From: Zetaproteobacteria bacterium CG_4_9_14_3_um_filter_49_83
GTDB taxonomy: Bacteria; Pseudomonadota; Zetaproteobacteria; Mariprofundales; Mariprofundaceae
DNA length: 47,248 nucleotides
Direction: 5' to 3'
Assembly (NCBI GenBank): GCA_002791545.1
Contig: PFXG01000070.1
Location: 1-47,248, forward strand
Made by a program: the position numbers and the translations under genes. A model generated the notes under the pieces. That model did no database searches, was not told the DNA's origin, and saw nothing but the letters and a program-made list of their open reading frames with translations. Below are positions 25,241 through 32,740 of this stretch, piece after piece (position 1 is the first letter of the stretch; every line of letters begins with the position of its first letter).

Positions 25241-27406
25241 TTAACTCTTTTGTTCTTTCCACGCCGGAATACCGGCATCGGCCTGTTGACCAATCTGTGA
25301 TAGCCGCGCTTCCAGTGACACTACATCGCTGCTCAGACGTAGCAAACGACAGCCAAGCCCCGGTTGAATGTGCACTTCGGTTGTCGCTGCAATCGGGCGA
25401 TTCAGCGGTAGTTTAACGACGTGAGCACCCTGCTGAAGCCAGTAATCCTCCTGCCAATGTCGTTGGTAGCTGCTGTCGATACCGCCGCCTAACGGTAGCA
25501 GCAGCATAGCGGTTAAGCGTTGCGGCCAGCGCATCGGCAGCAGCTTCATGTCCGGTTGATCGCACCACGCCAGCTCCCCTTCAGCGAAGGGGGTCAGCCC
25601 CAGTGCCAGCAGCCAGCAATCGAGAAACAGATCAGCCGGCCCTTCACGCTGATAGAAGGCGAGTAGATTTTCCTGCAACACAAAGGCGGCGCTGGCACCG
25701 CTATCACTTTGCAAACGCAGTTGCCCATCCAACGTTAATATCACGTGCAACGTTCGCTTGAATGAGAAGCCGTTGATGGTCACCTGATAGCTGAGCTGAC
25801 TGCCCACACCGAGCTTCAGACTATCGAGCAGTGTTGGTTCTACGCGTGGCAGCATCACCCAATCTCCCATTTCAGGACGGACAAACAGGGCGAAGCGGGC
25901 AGTATCGGACTGCGACAGTGATTGATGCAGTACCGTAGTCAGATGAAAGGGGTGGGTAGCGCCGCCCAGTGCTGCGCCCCACTGCACATGCAGATGCAGA
26001 TGCGGCTGCGGTGAACGGCCCGAACTGCCGCACTGGGCAATGATATGGCCCGGATAGATAGTGGCACCGATCTCCACCGCAACGCTTCCCTGCTTTAGAT
26101 GCGCCAGCAGCACGTAGAGGCCGTTGTACATGCGAATCAGCACATGGTTGCCCCAGTTGTTTACCATATCGACCTGACCGGGGGGATTATCCGGCAACGT
26201 ATCGAGCGTGCTGACCACAAACCCGGCCACGGGGGAGAGCACCGGCAGGCCGAAGCAGTAGAAATCTTCCAGACTGCCACCATTGGTACGATAACTTTTA
26301 TCCCCCTCGACGATATGAAAATCGAGCGCATGCTGCCAGGGCGGTTGATGAGTGTGGCGACCGTTGAAGCCCTGATAGATATGCCAGCGGCCATAAAAGG
26401 GGGGCAGCAGAGCGACGCTGCCGAACTCGCCATGGCGGGCGATGGCCAACCGCGCCTGTTCGGCGCTTTTCTCCGGTAGCATCGGTCTATCCAGCGTTAA
26501 TTGCAGGCCGCTGGAGATAGGGCGACGGTTCAGAGCCAGCAGAATGGTCAGGGTGGTGATCAGAAATGGCAACGCCATCACCGGCAGCCCATAAACGAGC
26601 ATGAAGGTTTCGGTGGCAGCAGTGACCAGCGCCGCCATCACCGATCCTGCCATCGCCAGCAGAAAGCTCTGTATGCCAGGCAGGGTAAACAACCCGCCAA
26701 TGGCCACCGCCACCAGCACAAAGTTGAAGCCGTTCCACGCCACCAGATCCTGATGCGGACTGCCGGAGAGAAAAGCGTAGGTGCTGAAGCCGCAGAGAAA
26801 ACCGGCGATGGCCAGCAGCGCGATATAGCGCGAACTGATCACAATGGCGATAAAGAGCAGCAGCCCCGCCACCGGATGCGGAATAAAATAGATCGAGCCC
26901 AGCGCGGTGAGAAATTGATCAACAAAGGGGGAGATCAATCCATCATTGGGTGCCAGCGGCAGCAGGTAGCGGCTGAGGGTGCCATAGCTGTGCGCCGCCA
27001 GTGTTACCGTCAATGCCACCACCACAAAGGGCAGGCTGAGCGCTGGCAGCTTGCCGAAGCGCCAGGTGATATCGGCCATCGCCACCGAGACAAACACCGC
27101 CAGCACCGCCCCCAGCATCACCAGCACCGCCAGATGCAGATCGAGCTGATAAAAGGCCCCCAGCGAGAGTCCGACCAGCAGACTGTTGTAGACGTAGAGA
27201 CCGCTGTCCCGGTTAGGGAAGTTGAGCAACCGGGCGGTAGCCATGGCGGTCACTGCGGCCAGCAGTCCCGCCCCTCCGGCATTGGGAAACCAGAAGGTGG
27301 CCAGCAGGCAGCAGCAGCCTACCCACGGGCTTTCGGCAAACAGAATAGCGCCGTAGGCGCGGCACAATCCGCTCAGACCGGCGATTAGCTTTTGGCCCGG
27401 TTGCAT
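25241..27406 (-). CDS. Urea-transporter-like membrane domain fused to M23 peptidase
   Basis: About 721 residues from the ATG behind AAGGGGTGATGTG. Residues 1 to about 300 form a UT-type membrane domain with some ten helices, including the family-like PNRDSGLYVYNSLLVGLSLG and the repeated half LVAWNGFNFVLVAVAIGGLF. About residues 340-490 are an M23 (LytM-like) zinc endopeptidase domain with its ligands in place: HALDFHI, YVLLAHLKQ, and the final PHLHLHVQ. The last 220 residues form a beta-rich domain I do not recognise (GSQLSYQVTINGFSFKRTLH, WCDQPDMKLLPMRW). The domain joins small-solute transport at the inner membrane to a peptidoglycan-hydrolase-type domain, presumably periplasmic. It starts 5 bp after the decarboxylase stop. 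Confidence 0.85.
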   Translation of the reverse strand: MQPGQKLIAGLSGLCRAYGAILFAESPWVGCCCLLATFWFPNAGGAGLLAAVTAMATARLLNFPNRDSGLYVYNSLLVGLSLGAFYQLDLHLAVLVMLGAVLAVFVSVAMADITWRFGKLPALSLPFVVVALTVTLAAHSYGTLSRYLLPLAPNDGLISPFVDQFLTALGSIYFIPHPVAGLLLFIAIVISSRYIALLAIAGFLCGFSTYAFLSGSPHQDLVAWNGFNFVLVAVAIGGLFTLPGIQSFLLAMAGSVMAALVTAATETFMLVYGLPVMALPFLITTLTILLALNRRPISSGLQLTLDRPMLPEKSAEQARLAIARHGEFGSVALLPPFYGRWHIYQGFNGRHTHQPPWQHALDFHIVEGDKSYRTNGGSLEDFYCFGLPVLSPVAGFVVSTLDTLPDNPPGQVDMVNNWGNHVLIRMYNGLYVLLAHLKQGSVAVEIGATIYPGHIIAQCGSSGRSPQPHLHLHVQWGAALGGATHPFHLTTVLHQSLSQSDTARFALFVRPEMGDWVMLPRVEPTLLDSLKLGVGSQLSYQVTINGFSFKRTLHVILTLDGQLRLQSDSGASAAFVLQENLLAFYQREGPADLFLDCWLLALGLTPFAEGELAWCDQPDMKLLPMRWPQRLTAMLLLPLGGGIDSSYQRHWQEDYWLQQGAHVVKLPLNRPIAATTEVHIQPGLGCRLLRLSSDVVSLEARLSQIGQQADAGIPAWKEQKS

Positions 27407-27410
27407 CACA

Positions 27411-28799
27411 TCACCCCTTCGATTTGACCGAGGTGAGGTGCGCCGGAATCGACTCCTGCGCAATCATCACATCCAGATTCTCCGCCTTTCTGACCACGGA
27501 GAGCTGTTGGTCAGCATGCACCATCACCACATTGGGGCGGTATTCGATGAACTGCATCCACTGGGTGTTGTTGTAGGCCCCGACAGGGCTGAAGATAAGC
27601 GAATCCCCCACATTGAGCGGCGGCAGCATCACCGATGTGCGCATCACGTCGATATTCATGCACAGCGGGCCATAGAGCACGGTATCCTCCGCTACCCCTT
27701 CGAGCAGACGGGTCGGCGTCACCTGATGGTTATACCAGAAGGCGGTAAAGAGCAGGTTGACCCCGGCATCGAGCACCAGCGAGCGCCGCCCGTCGAGCAT
27801 ATGTTTGTTGCCCACCACCGATGAAATCAGCACCTCCGCATCATCCACAACCGATCGTCCGCTCTCCATAATCAGCCGGGGGCGGGCGCGCCCCTTAAGA
27901 TCCCGTTCGCGGGTGGAATCGTTGAGTGCCGTGCAGATCGCCTCGGCATATTGATCGAAACTCGGCACCAGCTGCTCGGGCGGCAGATAGGAGCCCTGCA
28001 GGGCATTCATGGAGGCGAAACCACCGCCGATGTCGATGCTGTCGATGCGGCAGCCTGTCGCCAGCTCCGCCTGATCCATAAAGGCGCACATGATGCGCAC
28101 CTGCGCCGCGTAGGCGCGTGGATCGAGAATAAAGGTGCCCATGTGGCTGTGCAGGCCGCAGAGGTTGAGGTGGCTGCTCTGCCCCAGCAGACGGGCCGCA
28201 TCCATCGCCTTGCCCGATTCAATATTGAAGCCGAAACGGCTCCATGGCTCGGTGTAGCCGGTATCAAAGTTGAGCCGCATGGTCACATTGACCTGCTTGT
28301 TGGCGTCGCGGGCGATGCTCTCCAGCAGATAGAGCTCATCGAGATGATCCAGATGAATGCGCCCCCCCTCGGCCACCACCCGTTCCAAGATAGGGCGCTC
28401 CTTGTGCGGGCCGTTAAAGAGGATCTTCTCTGCTGGTACCCCCAGTTGGCGTGCCTTCTCATATTCAAAGGCAGAGACCACCTCGGCCCACGCCCCCTCC
28501 TGATGCAGCGTGTTGCAGACCGCGCCGAGATAATTGGTCTTGTAGGACCAGGCGTAGGTGACATTGCCGTAACGGGTCTCAAAGGCGCGCAGCAGTTTGC
28601 GCACATTGTCGCGCAGCCGCTGTTCGGAGATTACAAACAGCGGCGAGCCATATTTTGCCAGTAGTTCGGCGATGCTCACCCCCTCGAATTTATCCTGATA
28701 GTGGTAGCCATGCATGCTGCCGAACTTGTTCAGCGCCCCCATGCGGTGCGGCGTCAGGGAGGGTTTGCTCCACGATTTTTTGCTTGATTCACTCATCAT
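27411..28799 (-). CDS. PLP-dependent decarboxylase (diaminopimelate/ornithine decarboxylase family, fold III)
   Basis: 462 residues; start ATG overlaps the ATP-grasp stop, behind GGAGACGA. It has an alanine-racemase-like barrel with the PLP lysine K87 in YAWSYKTNY, the HSH motif at 217-219 (LHSHMGT), the phosphate loop IDIGGG near 255-260, ESGR (312-315), and the catalytic cysteine C380 in YGPLCMNID with a tyrosine at GAYN. These match LysA-type enzymes, but the specificity loop reads CMNID where LysA usually has C-E-S/T. It is longer at the N-terminus and sits with a ligase and PqqD-like protein, so the substrate may be a modified amino acid or a peptide-linked residue rather than diaminopimelate. 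Confidence 0.85.
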   Translation of the reverse strand: MMSESSKKSWSKPSLTPHRMGALNKFGSMHGYHYQDKFEGVSIAELLAKYGSPLFVISEQRLRDNVRKLLRAFETRYGNVTYAWSYKTNYLGAVCNTLHQEGAWAEVVSAFEYEKARQLGVPAEKILFNGPHKERPILERVVAEGGRIHLDHLDELYLLESIARDANKQVNVTMRLNFDTGYTEPWSRFGFNIESGKAMDAARLLGQSSHLNLCGLHSHMGTFILDPRAYAAQVRIMCAFMDQAELATGCRIDSIDIGGGFASMNALQGSYLPPEQLVPSFDQYAEAICTALNDSTRERDLKGRARPRLIMESGRSVVDDAEVLISSVVGNKHMLDGRRSLVLDAGVNLLFTAFWYNHQVTPTRLLEGVAEDTVLYGPLCMNIDVMRTSVMLPPLNVGDSLIFSPVGAYNNTQWMQFIEYRPNVVMVHADQQLSVVRKAENLDVMIAQESIPAHLTSVKSKG

Positions 28800-29890
28800 T
28801 CGTCTCCCACTTCACTTCCGTTTTCCGTATGGGCGTAGTGCCCGTTCATGGTCATCGCTTCAAAGGTGGCCAGATTTATGACCGTCTCCTGGGCATAGCG
28901 GATCATCATCATGCCCGTTGTTGCCTTGCTGAATTTCACTGGCCGCTCCATCACCAGATTGACCAGCGCGGCGGGCAGATTGGAGCCTGCCGCAGCTGCC
29001 AGATAGACCCAAGCGGGAAAACGGGGGTTGATCTCAATCAGCAGATACTGGCCGTTCTCCTCCTTGAGCATCTCCACCTCCAGTGGCCCGGCCCACTGCA
29101 ACGCCTCTACCAGCTTTAGTGCATCCTGTTGCAGCCGCTCATCCTCAATCGTTACGCAGGCCCACGCCTTGCCCTTATCGGTCACCGCCTGTTTGCGCAT
29201 CATCACCGAACCGAGCAATTTGCCCTTGCCATCACCAACGGCAGTCAGGTTCACCTCATGCCCCTGCACATATCGCTGCACCAGCACCGGATACCCCCAG
29301 CTGGCGGCGATGTTGCGAAAGGCGGCGGCTCCCTCATCGGCATTTTGTACGATGGTGGCATCGTAGAAGATGCCTTTGACCACCATCGGGTACTTCCAGC
29401 CATCTTCGTGGCAGGTGTAGAAGAACTGCATGTTGCTGATGTTTTTGGTTTCGGGGTAGCGAATACCGGCGCTGTGCGCCAGCTCGCCCAGTCGATCCTT
29501 GTTGCGATCCCGCAGCTGCGCCACATTGGGGATCAGCATACGAATGCCCATCGCCTCAAACTCCAACTGCAATCGGCTGAAGCTGAGCAGCTCCGCATCG
29601 AGGCAGGGAATGAGCAGATCAATCGACTCTTCGTCCTGAATAAAGTGCATGCGCTCCATCAGCGGCTTCTCGCCAGCCGAGGGGTAGGGCAGCAGGTAGC
29701 CGCTATCGCAGCACTCGTGCAGATAGAGTCCGGCATCGAGCACATCATAACCGAGGCCGATGATCCTGATGTCGTCGCCATAGGCCTCTTTCAGACAGCG
29801 TGCCACCGCCAACCCCGGGCCGGGATTATCCGGCTTGGCATTCATGCCAGTCACCGCAACAGTGAGCCGTTTCTTTTGCTGCCCACTCAT
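28796..29890 (-). CDS. ATP-grasp ligase
   Basis: 364 residues. The first 120 residues are a pre-ATP-grasp domain (LTVAVTGMNAKPDNPGPGLA, LLIPCLDAELLSF). ATP-binding lysine K172 is in PMVVKGIFYDA, the adenine/Mg region VLVQRYVQGHEVN follows, and the metal-binding EINPR motif is at 286-290 (E286, N288). It resembles carbamoyl-phosphate-synthase-like amino-acid ligases that form amide or ester bonds through an acyl phosphate. It overlaps the genes on both sides by four bases, so stoichiometric expression is expected. Substrates unknown; joining an amino acid or peptide bound by the PqqD-like partner is the simplest hypothesis. Confidence 0.88.
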   Translation of the reverse strand: MSGQQKKRLTVAVTGMNAKPDNPGPGLAVARCLKEAYGDDIRIIGLGYDVLDAGLYLHECCDSGYLLPYPSAGEKPLMERMHFIQDEESIDLLIPCLDAELLSFSRLQLEFEAMGIRMLIPNVAQLRDRNKDRLGELAHSAGIRYPETKNISNMQFFYTCHEDGWKYPMVVKGIFYDATIVQNADEGAAAFRNIAASWGYPVLVQRYVQGHEVNLTAVGDGKGKLLGSVMMRKQAVTDKGKAWACVTIEDERLQQDALKLVEALQWAGPLEVEMLKEENGQYLLIEINPRFPAWVYLAAAAGSNLPAALVNLVMERPVKFSKATTGMMMIRYAQETVINLATFEAMTMNGHYAHTENGSEVGDE

Positions 29891-30186
29891 GACAGAAACT
29901 TACGCAGTTGGCCGGAAAAGTCGGCGATATCGCGCTGCGCTACGGCTCGGGTGACTTCGAAATCACCTTCAATGGCATCAAGCAGGGCGTTGGCATTGCT
30001 GCTGTGCTGCAAAAAACGCAACACATAGAGTCCGACCGCGTTGGCCGAGAAGCTGCGACCGTTGACCGGATCAAAGACAAATCCGCTATCATTCAACGCC
30101 AACCGCCGCATAATCTCCGCTGATGGAAACATGTCGCTGATAATCTCACTATCCATGGCTGTATCGTTTTGCGTTAACTGGTTCAT
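29887..30186 (-). CDS. PqqD-like peptide-binding protein (RiPP recognition element fold)
   Basis: 99 residues from the ATG behind AAAGGAGCGCAGA; the frame reaches 14 codons further upstream. The sequence has the PqqD family order: a beta strand region RLALNDSGFVFDPVNGRSFS, then a helix with GLYVLRFLQ, then EGDFEVTRAVAQRDIADFSG ending in LRKFLS. PqqD-type domains bind leader peptides and present them to modifying enzymes. Here there is no radical SAM partner; the next genes are an ATP-grasp ligase and a decarboxylase. It is the first gene of the operon and lies 85 bp from the BaeR-box palindrome. No precursor peptide gene was found next to it. Confidence 0.8.
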   Translation of the reverse strand: MNQLTQNDTAMDSEIISDMFPSAEIMRRLALNDSGFVFDPVNGRSFSANAVGLYVLRFLQHSSNANALLDAIEGDFEVTRAVAQRDIADFSGQLRKFLS

Positions 30187-30271
30187 TCTGCGCTCCTTTG
30201 AAATCTGAATCGTTTTACTCAGGCTCATTTCGCTTTTCGTCCTACGAGCTGCAAACTGTAGAGCATCATTA

Positions 30272-30317
30272 TGGAGAAAGATTGGAGAGCCTTCTCCTAT
30301 TTTTCTCCATCATTGCA
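30272..30317. promoter_or_regulatory. BaeR-box palindrome between the PqqD operon and baeS
   Basis: Two 17-bp arms, TGGAGAAAGATTGGAGA (30272-30288) and TCTCCTATTTTTCTCCA (30293-30309), are inverted and match at 15 positions, with a four-base centre. The right arm extends into TTTTTCTCCATCATTGCA (30300-30317). From memory, the E. coli BaeR box is TTTTTCTCCATDATTGGC, matching at 15 of 18 positions. The left arm, read on the minus strand, matches a second box less well. The site lies between two divergent genes, one of them baeS, so autoregulation and control of the PqqD operon are both likely. Confidence 0.75.
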
Positions 30318-30391
30318 TGCTAGACACGGGTATTGATGATTGATTTGATCCCTTCACTCAACATAAGCATCATCACAGGAGGTTGCATGTC

Positions 30392-31846
30392 GTGTTTCGC
30401 CTGACCATTCAACGCAAGGTTTTTCTGGCTATGTCGCTGTTGGCGGCAGCGATTGTGCTGCTGTTGATCACGCTGACGATGTGGAATCTGGAGAAGGGAT
30501 TCTCCCGCTATGCGGCCGAAATGGAGCTGGGCAAACTCGAAGCACAGGTAGAAGCATTGCAGCATCATTATGCCGAAATGGGCAGTTGGGAGTTGTTGCG
30601 CAATAATGATGCGGCCTGGCGGACATTGACGCGCCAAGCCGGCTCCCGCTTAGCGCCAAAAATGAAACCGCCACCGCCGCCGCGTTTTGCGGCGAATCAT
30701 GTGCCACCTTTTCCGCCGCGAGCTCTCAAAGCGCAACAGCCACCCGCCGATCCGTTCGGTATTTTCCCCCGCCTGTCTCTTCTGGATAATCAGGGGCAAC
30801 TGATTATCGGCAGCGTCCCCTCAGTCAATGCGGTCTGGCGACCGCTGTACTTTAACGGCACAGAGATTGGCCGACTGCTGTTAACGCCGAATCACAATCC
30901 GGAAAGCAGCATCGCCGCCGCCTTCCTCTCCAGCCAGATGCGTAACCTCTGGCTCTCCGGCCTGGCCGGATTGCTGCTTTCGTTGCTGGTATCATGGTGG
31001 CTGTCGCGCCACTTTCTGGCACCGATTCGCGACCTGAACACGGGTGCCCACACCATTGCCAGAGGTGATTTCGCTTCGCGTATTCCGGTGCGCGGCGAGG
31101 ATGAGCTGGCTGAACTGGCTGAGGATTTCAATCAAATGGCCGAACGGCTCGAACGGATGGAGCTTGGGCGCAGTCGCTGGATTTCTGACACCTCGCACGA
31201 GCTGCGTACCCCGCTATCCGTCTTACGGGCGGAGATTGAGGCGATGCAGGATGGCGTGCGCCCGACCGATGGCGAAACACTGGCCCGCTTACACCGGCAG
31301 GTGTTGCAGCTGGGCAAGCTGGTGGATGATCTGCGTCAAACTCAACGTAGCGAAGTGGATGGACTGGCCTTTGATTTTAACGAAATGAATCTTTTATCGC
31401 TGCTGCATGAGGCATGTGATGGATTTCTCGAACGCTTTAACGGTGCCGGACTCTCGCTTGATCTGGCTGCGCTGCCTGAAACAGGTGAAGCCTGGCTGAT
31501 CGAGGCCGATGGTGATCGGCTGTTGCAGGTGTTTAATAATCTGATTGAAAATTCACTGCGCTATACGCAACGTGGCGGAACCTTGCAGCTTTCGGCATCC
31601 ATCAACGACGCTCAGTTCATACTTATCTTTGATGACACCCCACCTGCCCCGCCCGTCGATGCCCTGCCGCAGCTTTTTGACCGCTTTTTCCGTGTCGAAC
31701 AATCACGCAGCCGCAGCCTCGGCGGTTCGGGACTGGGGCTGGCCATCTGCCAACAGATTATCATCGCCCATGGTGGTAATATCGAGGCCGCAAACTCGCC
31801 GCTGGGCGGACTTCGAATTCGTATCATGCTGCCGCAACAGCAGTAA
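30392..31846 (+). CDS. baeS: BaeS envelope-stress sensor histidine kinase
   Basis: About 484 residues. I chose the GTG at 30392, nine bases after GGAGG; a TTG three codons upstream is also in frame. Layout: TM1 about 10-30; a periplasmic domain with WELLRNND as in E. coli BaeS and a proline-rich loop (MKPPPPPRF); TM2 about 187-207; HAMP to about 258; HisKA with phospho-accepting H269 (SDTSHELRTPLSVLRAEIEA); a long dimer helix; and an HATPase with GSGLGLAICQQII. Similarity to E. coli BaeS extends through the loop DDLRQTQRSEVDGLAF. Known role: senses envelope damage and drives efflux and periplasmic chaperone genes. It is followed by baeR 10 bp on. Confidence 0.9.
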   Translation: MFRLTIQRKVFLAMSLLAAAIVLLLITLTMWNLEKGFSRYAAEMELGKLEAQVEALQHHYAEMGSWELLRNNDAAWRTLTRQAGSRLAPKMKPPPPPRFAANHVPPFPPRALKAQQPPADPFGIFPRLSLLDNQGQLIIGSVPSVNAVWRPLYFNGTEIGRLLLTPNHNPESSIAAAFLSSQMRNLWLSGLAGLLLSLLVSWWLSRHFLAPIRDLNTGAHTIARGDFASRIPVRGEDELAELAEDFNQMAERLERMELGRSRWISDTSHELRTPLSVLRAEIEAMQDGVRPTDGETLARLHRQVLQLGKLVDDLRQTQRSEVDGLAFDFNEMNLLSLLHEACDGFLERFNGAGLSLDLAALPETGEAWLIEADGDRLLQVFNNLIENSLRYTQRGGTLQLSASINDAQFILIFDDTPPAPPVDALPQLFDRFFRVEQSRSRSLGGSGLGLAICQQIIIAHGGNIEAANSPLGGLRIRIMLPQQQ

Positions 31847-31856
31847 AAGGAGCACC

Positions 31857-32564
31857 ATGAACCTGCCCCCTGACCAGCATATTCTGATCGTTGAAGATGA
31901 ACCCGATCTGGCCAATATTTTGCACGCCTATCTGCTACGCGATGGTTTTACCGCCACGGTGATCGATAACGGTGCCGCAGCCTGGACAGCGATTCAAAAT
32001 ACCCCGCCCGATCTGGTGCTGCTGGATGTGATGCTACCGGAGATGGATGGTATAAGCCTGCTGCGTCAGCTGCGCAAAAGCTCCAACCTGCCGGTGATTC
32101 TGGCCACTGCCCGGGTGGATGAGCTTGATCGCCTGCTCGGCCTGGAGCTCGGTGCCGATGACTACGTCTGCAAACCCTACTCGCCACGTGAGGTGGTGGC
32201 TCGCGTCAAAGCCGTGCTGCGCCGCACCGGACAGGCTGACAAACCTGTATCATCACCGCCACTGATTGAAATTGATGAAGCGAACTGGCTCATCCGTTTG
32301 CAAGGCGAACGGCTCGATCTGACCCCCACCGAATTCCGCCTGCTGGCAACGCTGGCGCACCGGCCGGGACGTGTCTTCTCCCGCAGCCAGCTGCTGGATC
32401 GGATATGCGAAGATAATCTCGACATCAGCGAACGAGCCATCGACAGTCACCTGAAAAACCTGCGCAAGAAACTGCATCAACGCTTGCCGGGAAAAGAGTT
32501 AATTCGCACCGTCTACGGCATCGGCTTCGCCTTTGAGGCGGACCAGGAGCCTGTACGAGAATAG
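31857..32564 (+). CDS. baeR: BaeR response regulator (OmpR family)
   Basis: 235 residues from ATG behind AAAAGGAGCACC, though the open frame runs far upstream inside baeS. The receiver domain has VEDEPDL, the phosphorylated D57 (LLDVMLPEMDG) and K106 (CKPYSPREVVARVKAVLRR), the latter stretch nearly the same as in E. coli BaeR (RLLGLELGADDYVCKPYSP). The winged-helix output domain follows (LDLTPTEFRLLATLAHRPGR, ERAIDSHLKNLRKKL). Expected to bind BaeR boxes such as the palindrome upstream of baeS. Its stop codon lies inside a 31-bp repeat. Confidence 0.93.
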   Translation: MNLPPDQHILIVEDEPDLANILHAYLLRDGFTATVIDNGAAAWTAIQNTPPDLVLLDVMLPEMDGISLLRQLRKSSNLPVILATARVDELDRLLGLELGADDYVCKPYSPREVVARVKAVLRRTGQADKPVSSPPLIEIDEANWLIRLQGERLDLTPTEFRLLATLAHRPGRVFSRSQLLDRICEDNLDISERAIDSHLKNLRKKLHQRLPGKELIRTVYGIGFAFEADQEPVRE

Positions 32565-32740
32565 AAGAACCTGCTGCGGCAAAGCGGATATTGGCCATTT
32601 TCCCCGTTCATACTCGTTAAATGCAAGCAGCATTCGCCTCACATGAACGGAAAAACTGACTCAATTCCGCTTTCCCTCGCGACGGTTCCTATTCTCGTAC
32701 AGACTCCTGGGAGCTTGTACGAGAATGGAAGAACCTACTG
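32546..32740. repeat. Three copies of a 31-bp repeat spanning the baeR / anti-sigma gene ends
   Basis: Copy A is 32546-32576, copy B is 32710-32740 (28 of 31 bases match), and an inverted copy C covers about 32685-32707. The core TGTACGAGAAT occurs three times; C and B form an 11-bp perfect stem (ATTCTCGTACA with TGTACGAGAAT) around 14 bases. Copy A holds the stop codon of baeR, and copy B that of the anti-sigma gene on the other strand. No T-run follows either stem, so it may be a REP-type element and a transcription roadblock rather than an intrinsic terminator. Confidence 0.85.

Noticed and set aside
26501-27388. Plus-strand frame of 295 codons opposite the urea-transporter/M23 gene
   Set aside because: Composition dominated by Gln, His, Arg and Gly, as expected for the antisense of hydrophobic membrane codons.
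29887-30186. PQQ biosynthesis
   Set aside because: Only a PqqD-like domain is present; there is no pqqA precursor, pqqC or radical SAM pqqE in the neighbourhood.
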